A DNA stretch of 64,000 nt from Solidesulfovibrio magneticus RS-1 (GTDB lineage: Bacteria > Desulfobacterota > Desulfovibrionia > Desulfovibrionales > Desulfovibrionaceae), in NCBI RefSeq assembly GCF_000010665.1, contig NC_012796.1:4240001-4304000 (forward strand). Reading direction: 5' to 3'. Position numbers and translations under genes: made by a program. The notes under the pieces were generated by a model. It did no database searches. It had not been told where the DNA came from and saw only the letters and a list, made by a program, of their open reading frames with translations. Position 1 is the first letter of the stretch. Each line of letters begins with the position of its first letter. Shown here piece by piece: positions 8,119 through 16,411 of this stretch.

Positions 8119-11070
8119 TCAGTGCCGCTCCCGCAGGTCAAGATCCAGGACCGGCGGGGCGGCGGTGGCGGCCAGCCCCAGGCCCTCCCCACCGGCGGTC
8201 GCCAAAGCCGGGGCGGCGGGAAGCGCCAGGCCGGAAAATCCGGTTTGGGCCAGATCGCACTCCATGACTAGGCGAGTGTCTCCGGAGCTGAAAAGCCTTG
8301 CGCCGCCGCCGGACAGGACAAATCGCAGATAGAGGCGGTTGGCCGGCGCGGGCAGTCGCACCCGGGCGGCCTGGCGCATCGTGCCGGAATACAGGAAGTA
8401 GTCGCCCCGGCTGCGCAGGCTGTCCAGGTCGTGATAGACGTTGCCGTCCACGGACCACTGGGCGAGGACGCGGTTATGTCCGACGCCGTCGGTCAGGACG
8501 GACGGGTACCAGGTGGCGCGAAAGCCGGTGATGGGCGTTTGGTTTCCAGGCGCGCTGAAGGCGTAGGTCAGGAAACACGGGGCGTCCCCGGCGCAGGTCA
8601 AAGCGTCCTGGCCGTCAACCTTGCGCACGGCATGGGAGAGCGTCGCCGCCTGCAGGATATCGGGCAACGGCGCGGCATAGTCCGGCGACAACCGGGCCAG
8701 CCCCCGTCCGTCGTCGGCCAGGGCCAGGCTGGCCCCGGGCGGACAGGCCAGGGGCAGGGCCACGGCGGTCTCGCCAAGGGTCACGGTCTGCCCGGCGATG
8801 TCGCCCGTGGCCCAAAGGCCTTTGGCCGGCCGCCCGTTCCAAGCCAGGTGGACACCCGGACCGAGGGAAGCGTAGGGCCTGGCCAACAGCGGATCGTAAT
8901 AGCGGGCGCGCTCCCGGCCGTTGGCGTCGGACAACGCCAGGACCGGGACGTCGCCGGGAAACGCCGCGAGATAGGCAGCCTGGTCGGCTGGTCCGCCAAG
9001 GCCCAGCTCCGGCCGGGGTGTGTCGCCAAAGCCGTACAGGACGTCGCCGCCAAAGGGGCGGCCCTGGGGCAGGGCCGGCGCCACGGTCGTGTTGGCGGCC
9101 AGAGAAGCGGCCGAGATTTCCCAGGTGCCCGAGGCGGCGGCCGGGAGCGTCTGGGCGGCCGGTCTGGTTTCGAGGTGGGCAAGTTCCAAAAAGCCGTCGG
9201 TGAAGCCGGCCTGGCTTTCGAGGATGAGGTAGACCCGGCCCGAGGCGGCGTCCGGTTCGGGCAGTTCCACGACAAGATCGTATTCCGAGTCCCCGGCCGG
9301 GAAATCCGCGCTTGTCACCGTGGCCAGGACAGGCGCGTTTTCCAGGGTTGTCCCGGCCCGAACGACAATGCGCCCCTCGGGCGGGGCGGCCTGCCCCTGG
9401 CGACGGGCAAAGCGCAGGGCCATCCGCGTCGTGCCGGCCCGGCTTCCAGGGGCGGCGGCGAAGGCGAAGACAGCCCGGCCCGGCAGGCGACAATCATAGA
9501 GGGCCAGGGTTCCGTAGCCCAGGTCGGGCGTCATGTTTTCCAGTTCGTAGGCGTCGGCCAAGACCGACAGGTCGTCGAAACTGTTGCGATAGGGTGCGGC
9601 CAGGGGCAACGGTGCCCGGTTAGGCAGGCCGATCTTGGCGATGTCGGCCCAGAAGGTCCGTCGCACGGGCAGGGCACCGGGCAACAACGCGGCAGCGGGA
9701 TCGTCGGCCGGCGAAAGAAAATAGGCCCGCCTGTAGCGCCGGTCAAAGGCGTCGCCGGCCGTCTGCAATGCTCCGCGCAGATACCAGTCGCCCACGATCT
9801 TGAGGTGCCGGGGCCGGTAGTAGCGGATGGCCTCGATATTGACGCGCTGCGCCACGAGATCGGCCAACACGCTTTTAATGCTCGGGCTGTCGCGCTTGGC
9901 GTAGAGATCAAAGATCATCAACGTCGGCCCGCAGGCGGCCACGCCCAACAGGACGCACAGCGCCGCGCCAGAAGCCCCCCGCCCCCACCGGCCGCAGGCG
10001 GCAGCCAGGGCCTCGATGCCGCCTGCCGCAAGAAAGCAGAACAAATAATAATTATTGACCAGATAACGGATGGAAACGTTGATGTTCGTGGGCAGGGCCA
10101 CGGCCATGGCCAGGCCGGTCAAGGACCAAATGGCCAAAATTGCCAGGGACCGGCCTCGGCCGACGACCAGAAAACGGACAAACCCCAGGGCGGCCAGGGC
10201 CGTCAACATGGCGACCCAAGGAATCTCGCCCTGGTAGTGCCAGGCGGCAAAGCTTTTGAGGACCGACTCCAGGCTCACGCCCTCCAGACGCCGGGCCAGC
10301 GGCGCAACACCGGCGATGGTGCGCATCTGGAACCAGTGGGCTTCCATCCACGGCGCGTAGGCCGCGAGCATGATCAGGACGGCTGCGCTCAAGCGCCCCA
10401 AAAGCCTACCGGCCAAACGGCGCTCCCCAGCCCGCGCGGTCTCCACGATGCGCCAGCCGGCCACCAGCCCCAAAGCGGCCAAGGTGGCCGAGGCCAGATA
10501 GGAGGTATAGAGCATCCCGATGCCGGCGGCGCTAAAGGCCGCGAAATCCCGCCAGCGCCCCCGTTTAAGCGCCTGCAGCAGACAGGCCAGGGCCGTCAGG
10601 GCCAGCAGCAGATACAGGGCATAGGGCCGGGCTTCGCGGGAATAATGGACGGGAAACAGGGCCAGGGCGTCCATGGCGGCGGCGGCCAGGGCCACCCGGT
10701 CGGAAAAAAGCCGCCGGCCGACCAGCCAGACCACCGGAATGGTCAACGTACCGGCCGCCACGCTTGGCAGCTTGACGGCCACGTCCCCCGGCCCGAACAA
10801 AGCCAGGCTGGCATGGACCAGCAGATGCAGCAGCGGCGGCGAAGAATCGAGGCTGACGTCGCTTGGCCCCTCGTGGGCCAGGGAACGCAGCAGATCCGGC
10901 ACGGGCCAGGCCGCCCGGCCAAGGGTCACGAATTCGTCCCACCACAGGCCGACGACGTCGAGGGCAGCCAAGCGCAGGGCCAGACCGGCCAGGGTGAGCA
11001 GGACCAGCCAGGTCCAGACGCCGCGAGGAGGCAGGGCTCCGGGACGGGGCGACGCTTCGGGGGTGCTCAC
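8119..11070 (-). CDS. GT-C fold (GT39/ArnT-like) membrane glycosyltransferase with large C-terminal region
   Basis: Predicted polytopic transferase that moves a sugar from a polyprenyl-phosphate donor to a protein or glycan outside the inner membrane. 983 residues, much longer than ArnT (about 550). The start is GTG at 11070, overlapping the previous stop by 4 bp (GTGA). The first loop has the GT-C acidic pair (LWWDEFVTLG, D45-E46). About ten hydrophobic helices run to about residue 420. The next 560 residues are soluble, beta-rich and probably periplasmic, with ends that resemble a carbohydrate-binding fold. It is the last gene of the sigma-54/type I secretion operon, so glycosylation of the exported product is a reasonable inference. 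Confidence 0.8.
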   Translation of the reverse strand: MSTPEASPRPGALPPRGVWTWLVLLTLAGLALRLAALDVVGLWWDEFVTLGRAAWPVPDLLRSLAHEGPSDVSLDSSPPLLHLLVHASLALFGPGDVAVKLPSVAAGTLTIPVVWLVGRRLFSDRVALAAAAMDALALFPVHYSREARPYALYLLLALTALACLLQALKRGRWRDFAAFSAAGIGMLYTSYLASATLAALGLVAGWRIVETARAGERRLAGRLLGRLSAAVLIMLAAYAPWMEAHWFQMRTIAGVAPLARRLEGVSLESVLKSFAAWHYQGEIPWVAMLTALAALGFVRFLVVGRGRSLAILAIWSLTGLAMAVALPTNINVSIRYLVNNYYLFCFLAAGGIEALAAACGRWGRGASGAALCVLLGVAACGPTLMIFDLYAKRDSPSIKSVLADLVAQRVNIEAIRYYRPRHLKIVGDWYLRGALQTAGDAFDRRYRRAYFLSPADDPAAALLPGALPVRRTFWADIAKIGLPNRAPLPLAAPYRNSFDDLSVLADAYELENMTPDLGYGTLALYDCRLPGRAVFAFAAAPGSRAGTTRMALRFARRQGQAAPPEGRIVVRAGTTLENAPVLATVTSADFPAGDSEYDLVVELPEPDAASGRVYLILESQAGFTDGFLELAHLETRPAAQTLPAAASGTWEISAASLAANTTVAPALPQGRPFGGDVLYGFGDTPRPELGLGGPADQAAYLAAFPGDVPVLALSDANGRERARYYDPLLARPYASLGPGVHLAWNGRPAKGLWATGDIAGQTVTLGETAVALPLACPPGASLALADDGRGLARLSPDYAAPLPDILQAATLSHAVRKVDGQDALTCAGDAPCFLTYAFSAPGNQTPITGFRATWYPSVLTDGVGHNRVLAQWSVDGNVYHDLDSLRSRGDYFLYSGTMRQAARVRLPAPANRLYLRFVLSGGGARLFSSGDTRLVMECDLAQTGFSGLALPAAPALATAGGEGLGLAATAAPPVLDLDLRERH

Positions 11071-11615
11071 GGCACGCCCCCGGGGTTGAGGCTGGCGTCC
11101 AGGGCCCGGCGTTCGTGGGGCTGCAAACGCGGCAACGCCGCGGCGGCCGTGGCGGAGGCCAGGGCCGCTTCCTCCGGAGAGAGTCCGCCGCCAAGCTCCG
11201 CCCGACGACAAAACCAGTAAGCCCAGTACGGTTCGGCCGGCACGCCGTCCCCCCGGGCATAGGCCAGCCCCATGGCCAGATAGCCCTGGGGCGAGCCCCC
11301 GGCGGCCGACTGGCTGAACGCGGCGGCAGCCCGGGTCCGGTCCACCGGTCCGTCAAGGCCGGCGACGGCCAAATGTCCCAGGGCGACCTGGGCCCCGGGG
11401 TCGCCAAGGGCGGCGGCGGCCTGCAGACACGAAACCGCCAAGGCGGCGTCCGGCGGCGTTTTGCCAAGGGCGGCAAACGCCGCGGCGGCCAGCCCGGCCG
11501 GGTCGTCGCCAGCCGCTCCCGGGCAAGGTCCGCCAGCCCCAAACGCGCTCCCGGACAGGATCGCCAGGAGACAGCATACTATCGATATCCGCAACATCCG
11601 GGCAGCATACCGCAC
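11067..11615 (-). CDS. Secreted Sel1-repeat (TPR-like) protein
   Basis: 182 residues. An N-terminal signal peptide (MLRISIVCCLLAILSGSAFGAG) is followed by helical repeats of Sel1 type: GDPGAQVALGHLAVAG and GSPQGYLAMGLAYARGDGVP. Sel1 repeats mediate protein-protein contacts. Start GTG at 11615 is preferred because GAGG lies six bases upstream; ATG at 11597 is the alternative and has no clear ribosome site. It overlaps the glycosyltransferase by 4 bp and follows the transglutaminase-like gene by 44 bp. Probably a periplasmic scaffold of the export/modification locus (inference). Confidence 0.75.
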   Translation of the reverse strand: MRYAARMLRISIVCCLLAILSGSAFGAGGPCPGAAGDDPAGLAAAAFAALGKTPPDAALAVSCLQAAAALGDPGAQVALGHLAVAGLDGPVDRTRAAAAFSQSAAGGSPQGYLAMGLAYARGDGVPAEPYWAYWFCRRAELGGGLSPEEAALASATAAAALPRLQPHERRALDASLNPGGVP

Positions 11616-11659
11616 AACGGGCCTCAGGCAAAGCAGGCCACCCGCCCCCTGGCGATGGG

Positions 11660-12868
11660 TTATTTGGCCGGCGACCAGGGAGCCCTTCCCGCGCCCGGGT
11701 CTGGAATCGGCAGGACCCCGGCCTGGCGCATCTCGCGGATGGAAATGAAGTTCACGGCCTCTTCGTCATCGTCGTTCGGACTTTTGCCGGCTTTTTTTCG
11801 GGCGGCGGCCTTACGGGCCTGCTCCAGGGCCTCGGCCACCTGTTCGCCGCCGGACTCGGCCGCCTCCTCAAAGGAGCCGTCGTCGAGCATGGTGGTTTCC
11901 AGATAGAGCGGCTGCCGCCCCTTGGGGTCGAGGTCCACGGCCACGAGCATGTGCTCGGGCAACGACACCAGGGAGGTTTCCAGACCTATTTTATAGAATA
12001 CGGAGGCCAGCAGGCAGCTGCCTTCCACGCAGTTGGCCTGCCGGGTCGCCAGGGCCTCGGCCAGAAGCCGCACATGCTGCACGCCCACCCCCTCGGGTTT
12101 GGCCGAGGGGCGGTTGATGGACGAATAGCGGATGCCGCGCCGCCGCAGGGCCTGCCACACGGCCTTCACCTGCTTGCGCACGCCCCGGGCGTCGGCCTGA
12201 TAGCCCGTAAACGACGACACCTCGCCCGTGGCCAGGGCCTCGCGCAGGATTTGCTGCACCACCGGATGGTTTTCATTGACGTAGGCGGCGTAGAGCCAGT
12301 CGGTGTCGTAGTAGTCGTCGTCATCGTCGAAACTGTGCACGCAGTCATTGACCGAGGCGATCACCACCCGGGCCGTGCGCTCGCCCTGGGCTATGCCGTC
12401 CAGCCACAGCCGGGCCGTCATGGTCGTGGGGATGGGCTGGTGATTGAGCAGGATCGCGTCGGCGTAGGTCAGGAAGGGATAGACCATGTATTTTTTGCCC
12501 TTGCGGGCCAGGGCCACTTCCACCCGCCCGGGGTTGACCAGGGGCGAGGAGGAGACCAGCTCCACCACGGCCTTTGCCCCGGCCCTGGGCGCGACAACCG
12601 AAACGCCAAACAGGCCGTTGGGGTCGCCAAGCTCGTTGTCATTGTGCTGCATCTCCAGCTTCATCTTGGCGATGTTGAGCATCAGCGACGGATAGAGCGC
12701 GCCGTTTAGGCCGACCTTGGCGAACTCCCAGGAAGACGACGGCCCGGCCAGAGCGGCCGGAGCCAGCAGCCCGGCCAGGAGCACGGCGGCCAGAGCGCGA
12801 TACAGGACGGTCAGAGCCCAAGCCCCGCGAGATGGCACTCCACGGACGCAACAATTCTGGCGCGGCAT
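11660..12868 (-). CDS. Exported transglutaminase-like cysteine protein
   Basis: 402 residues with a signal peptide (h-region VLYRALAAVLLAGLLAPAALA, about 20-41, cleavage near LAG). The C-terminal half has a papain/transglutaminase layout: the Cys in ATRQANCVEGSCLLASVFYKIG, the His in SLPEHMLVAVDL and an acidic residue in PLYLETTML. Such domains cleave or cross-link proteins. An Asp-rich stretch (DDDDDYYDTD) in the middle might bind Ca. It lies 28 bp after the type I adaptor gene and is preceded by GGAGG. LapG, a similar-fold periplasmic protease, releases type I-secreted adhesins; a comparable role here is inference, as the sequence is not a clear LapG. Confidence 0.72.
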   Translation of the reverse strand: MPRQNCCVRGVPSRGAWALTVLYRALAAVLLAGLLAPAALAGPSSSWEFAKVGLNGALYPSLMLNIAKMKLEMQHNDNELGDPNGLFGVSVVAPRAGAKAVVELVSSSPLVNPGRVEVALARKGKKYMVYPFLTYADAILLNHQPIPTTMTARLWLDGIAQGERTARVVIASVNDCVHSFDDDDDYYDTDWLYAAYVNENHPVVQQILREALATGEVSSFTGYQADARGVRKQVKAVWQALRRRGIRYSSINRPSAKPEGVGVQHVRLLAEALATRQANCVEGSCLLASVFYKIGLETSLVSLPEHMLVAVDLDPKGRQPLYLETTMLDDGSFEEAAESGGEQVAEALEQARKAAARKKAGKSPNDDDEEAVNFISIREMRQAGVLPIPDPGAGRAPWSPAK

Positions 12869-12896
12869 ACGACCACCCTCCCCTGTTTTGGTTGTC

Positions 12897-14264
12897 TTAT
12901 GGCTCGTTTAACGCCTCATGCAGCCCCCGGATCACCGGATCGAGAATGTAGGTCGCCACCCGGCGTTTGCCCACCAGTATTTCCGCCGACACGGTCATGC
13001 CCGGCAGCAGGCGGAAATCCGGCCCCACATCGCGCAGCGTCGTCCTGGTGAGCCGGATGCGCGCCTTGTAATGCACCCCGCCCACGCCGTCCTGGCCGCC
13101 TTCGTGGCCCGGGGCCGCGCCCTCGGCCACGAAGGCGTCGGGGCTGACCATGCGCACCACGCCGTCGAGAAAGCCGTGGCGCTGGAAGGGATAGGCGGCA
13201 AGTTTCAGGCGAGTCTCGTTGCCGACGCGGATATGGCCGATGTCCGCCGCAGCGATGGACACTTCGGCCTCCAGGGCCCCGTCGGCGTCGCCGATGGGCA
13301 CCAGCACGCAAAAAGTCTCGGCCGCCTTGGCGATGGAACCCTCGGAGAGCGGCGCGACCTCCTTGACGATGGCGTCGGCCACGGCGGAAAGTTCCACCAG
13401 TTCGCTGCGCCGCGAGGCCTTGGCCAGGGAATGGTCCACCTCGTCGAGATTTTGCCGGGCTTCGAGCAACTGGGTGGCGGTCTGGGCCCGCCAGTTGCTC
13501 ACAAAGGCCTGCCGCTCCATTTTGGCCCGGCTGAGCTGCTCCACCAGCTGTTCGCGCTTTTCCTCGGTCTTGGCGGCCAGATCGTCCACCCGCAGCTTTT
13601 CGCGCAGCGCCCCCAGGTATTCCAGCCGGCTGGCCCCGCCGCCGGGCACGAGCTTGCCGAACATGCCCTCGATCTCCTTGGCCAGATTGGCCTGCTCGCC
13701 CAGACGCATCCGCTCGGCCGCGTTGGCGGCCACGGCGTCTTCGAGCAGGGCCACCTCGCGGTCGTTGGCCTCGACCTTGGCCCGAAACTCCTCCTTGCGC
13801 ATGGCGAAAAGGGTGAGCCGCACCTTTTCCTCGCCGTCCATGGCGCTCTCATCCAGAGCCGGCAGGGGGCGGCCGTCCAGCTCGGCGGCCAGCAGCACCA
13901 CGAAGGCCGACAGGAACCGCCGTTTGGCCGCCAACTGGCCAAAGTCGGCGCTGGCAAAGGTCGGGTCCAGGGTGGCCAGCACCGCTCCGCGCCGCACCAC
14001 GTCGCCGGGGCGCACGTTGATCTGGCGCACCACGGCCGTTTCCAGGGGCTGCACCACAATGGGCGGCACCCGGGTGACGAGCATGCCGCCGGCCGAAACC
14101 ACCCGGTCGAGTTCGGAAAACCAGGCCCACAGCCCGCCAAAGACCAGACAGGCGAAGATGACGTAGACGGCGATCCTGGCCTGGACCGGCGGCTCGCCCT
14201 CGGACACGGCCACGGCGTCGGGCTGGAACTCCATGGCCTCGGGCCGGATGTTGCGCCTGCCCAT
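12897..14264 (-). CDS. HlyD-family type I secretion membrane fusion protein
   Basis: The periplasmic adaptor linking the ABC exporter to an outer-membrane channel. 455 residues. A short cytoplasmic tail is followed by one membrane helix (about 31-49, VYVIFACLVFGGLWAWF) and a first lipoyl half (PLETAVVRQINVRPGDVVRRGAVL). A long coiled-coil hairpin (about 120-300) follows, then the second lipoyl/beta-barrel part. The C-terminal signature DFRLLPGMTVSAEILVGKRRV is typical of HlyD/LapC-type proteins. Its ATG shares one base with the stop of the exporter gene (TGATG), a tight coupling. No TolC-like channel is encoded nearby. Confidence 0.93.
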   Translation of the reverse strand: MGRRNIRPEAMEFQPDAVAVSEGEPPVQARIAVYVIFACLVFGGLWAWFSELDRVVSAGGMLVTRVPPIVVQPLETAVVRQINVRPGDVVRRGAVLATLDPTFASADFGQLAAKRRFLSAFVVLLAAELDGRPLPALDESAMDGEEKVRLTLFAMRKEEFRAKVEANDREVALLEDAVAANAAERMRLGEQANLAKEIEGMFGKLVPGGGASRLEYLGALREKLRVDDLAAKTEEKREQLVEQLSRAKMERQAFVSNWRAQTATQLLEARQNLDEVDHSLAKASRRSELVELSAVADAIVKEVAPLSEGSIAKAAETFCVLVPIGDADGALEAEVSIAAADIGHIRVGNETRLKLAAYPFQRHGFLDGVVRMVSPDAFVAEGAAPGHEGGQDGVGGVHYKARIRLTRTTLRDVGPDFRLLPGMTVSAEILVGKRRVATYILDPVIRGLHEALNEP

Positions 14265-16411
14265 CAGCGCATCCCCTTGGTCTGGCGCTCCCAGAGGGTG
14301 CGGTAGATGTCGCAGCGCTCCAGCAGTTCGGCGTGGGGGCCGATGTCCACGATGCGCCCCCGGTCCAGGACCATGATGCGGTCGGCGTTTCGCAGGGTGG
14401 AGAGCCGGTGGGCCACGATGATGGTGGTGCGGCCCTTGGCGATGCCGTCGAGGTTTTCCTGGATGCGGGCCTCGCTCTCCGGGTCCAGGGCGCTGGTGGC
14501 TTCGTCAAAGATCATGATGCGCGGGTCCTTGAGCAGCGCCCGGGCGATGGCCAGGCGTTGCTTCTGGCCGCCGGAGAGGTTGGACCCGTTTTCCTCCAGC
14601 ACCGTGTCGTAGCCAGAAGCCAGGCGCTCGATGAATTCGTCGGCCCCGGCCAGTTTTGCGGCGCGGCGCACGTCGTCGAGGTCGGCCGTGGGCCGGGTGA
14701 CGGCGATGTTGTCGCGCACCGTGCCGCTGAAAATGAAATTTTCCTGGAGCACCACGCCGATGTTCTGGCGCAGGTGCACCACGTCGAGATCGGTTATGGG
14801 CGTGCCGTCGAAGCTGATGCGCCCGCCGCCCAGGGGATACAAGCCCTGGATGAGACGCGTGAGCGTGGTCTTGCCCGAGCCGCTGCGCCCGACAACCCCG
14901 AGCACCTCGCCCGGAGCCACGCTGAAGGACACGCCGTCCAGGGCCGGCGGTTCGCCCGGCACATATGCAAAACGAGCCTCGGTGACCACGATCTCGCCGC
15001 CGATGGCCGGCCGCGCCCCACCGCGCACAAGCCCGGCCTCGGGCTTGCGGTTCATGACTTCGCCCAGCATCTCCACGGCCAGATGGACCTTTTGGTATTC
15101 GTGGACCAGCTCCACGATGCGGATAAGGGGCATGGTCACGGACTGGGACAGCATCTGGAAGGCGATGAGTTCGCCCATGGTGAGCGACTCGTCAAAAACG
15201 CCCAAGGCCCCCACCCAGATGACGGCCACGGTCATGAGCCGCTCCAGGGTCTTTATGAGCGCGTTGCCCAGGGCCGACATGCGGCGCACGTCGAAGTTGC
15301 GGGAAACGGCCAAGGCCGAGCCTTCCTCCCAGCGGCGCTGGCGGCCGCCTTCCAGGGCCAGGCTCTTGATGGTGCCGATGCCGTGGATGGTTTCCACGAG
15401 CAGGGCCTGCCGCTCGCCCTCGGCGGCGTACAGGGCCATGAGCCGGCGGTGAAACGGCCCGACCATAAGCCCGATGGCCCCGGCCGTGACCACGGCAAAG
15501 GCCAGCACCAGCATGGTCAGGCGCGGGCTGTAGCAAAAAAGCACGGGCACGAAGACGATGAGCGAGGAAGCGTCGAGCAGCGTGTTGAGGAGGTTGCCGG
15601 TCAAAAACTCCCGCACCTGATCGGTCTGCTGCATGTGCTTGATGATCACGCCCGCGAAGCTGCGCTCGAAAAAGGGGAGCGGCAGCTTGATCATGTGGGC
15701 AAACGTCTCCATGGCCAGACGCAGATCGATCTTGGTGGTGGCGAAACGCAGCAGAAATTCGCGCAGATAGCGCAGCGCGCCCTCGAACAGGATGGCCCCG
15801 ACCACGCCCAGCCCCAGGACGTTGAGGGTGGAGATGGTGTGGTGGGCCAGCACCTTGTCCACCACGGCCTGGAAATACAGCGGCACGACAAAGGCCAGGC
15901 CGTGCATGAAAAAGGCGATGCCGGCGATTTCGAGGAAGATGCGTTTTTCCCGGGCCACCTGGGGCCAGAACCAGGACAGGCTGAAGCGCTTGGCGTCGCC
16001 GGCTTCCACCCGGCGCTTTTTGAAAAGCAGGACCTCGCCGGTCAGGCGCGCGGCGACCTCGGCCTCGGGCACGAAGACGAAGGCGGTCCCGCCGGGTGCG
16101 CCGGCGGCGTCGTAGAGCACCAGTTCGCGCCCGCCGTCAGGGCCCAGGCGCGCCCCGGACAGGATCGCCGCGCCGCCGTCGCGACAAAGTCCCAGGCAGG
16201 GATAGGCCTCGCCGAGTTCGAGCAGCCCGGCCGGCGGCAGCCGACGGCGCTTGGCGGCAAAGCCCAGGGCCTTGGCGATGCGCAAAAGCGTGGCCACGTG
16301 CAGGGGCCGGCCGGCCAGGCCGTGGCGGGCGATGAGATCGGCGCTGGTGGTGGATATCCCATGGTGGCGCAGGACAACGACCAGGGCGTCCAGGGCGGCG
16401 CTAGTCGTCAC
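14264..16411 (-). CDS. HlyB-like type I secretion ABC exporter with degenerate peptidase-like domain
   Basis: Inner-membrane exporter that pushes an unfolded protein through a type I channel using ATP. 715 residues from GTG at 16411, which sits inside the end of the regulator gene (11-bp overlap). Residues 1-125 match the C39 peptidase fold, but where the catalytic Cys is expected the sequence reads SAALDALVVVLRHHG, so this is a HlyB-type binding domain, not a leader peptidase. Then come six membrane helices and an ATPase with GRSGSGKTTL (Walker A, about 508), NLSGGQKQRLAIARA (signature) and IMIFDEATSAL (Walker B). The substrate is therefore expected to have a C-terminal signal, not a double-Gly leader. 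Confidence 0.93.
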   Translation of the reverse strand: MTTSAALDALVVVLRHHGISTTSADLIARHGLAGRPLHVATLLRIAKALGFAAKRRRLPPAGLLELGEAYPCLGLCRDGGAAILSGARLGPDGGRELVLYDAAGAPGGTAFVFVPEAEVAARLTGEVLLFKKRRVEAGDAKRFSLSWFWPQVAREKRIFLEIAGIAFFMHGLAFVVPLYFQAVVDKVLAHHTISTLNVLGLGVVGAILFEGALRYLREFLLRFATTKIDLRLAMETFAHMIKLPLPFFERSFAGVIIKHMQQTDQVREFLTGNLLNTLLDASSLIVFVPVLFCYSPRLTMLVLAFAVVTAGAIGLMVGPFHRRLMALYAAEGERQALLVETIHGIGTIKSLALEGGRQRRWEEGSALAVSRNFDVRRMSALGNALIKTLERLMTVAVIWVGALGVFDESLTMGELIAFQMLSQSVTMPLIRIVELVHEYQKVHLAVEMLGEVMNRKPEAGLVRGGARPAIGGEIVVTEARFAYVPGEPPALDGVSFSVAPGEVLGVVGRSGSGKTTLTRLIQGLYPLGGGRISFDGTPITDLDVVHLRQNIGVVLQENFIFSGTVRDNIAVTRPTADLDDVRRAAKLAGADEFIERLASGYDTVLEENGSNLSGGQKQRLAIARALLKDPRIMIFDEATSALDPESEARIQENLDGIAKGRTTIIVAHRLSTLRNADRIMVLDRGRIVDIGPHAELLERCDIYRTLWERQTKGMR

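Noticed and set aside
8431-11220. 929-codon open frame opposite the glycosyltransferase (similar antisense frames at 1481-2740, 14333-16510 and 12918-14306)
   Set aside because: High-GC genes leave long open frames on the other strand. Translations are Gly/Gln/His/Arg-rich, lack ribosome sites and show no domain, while the chosen strand has clear motifs.
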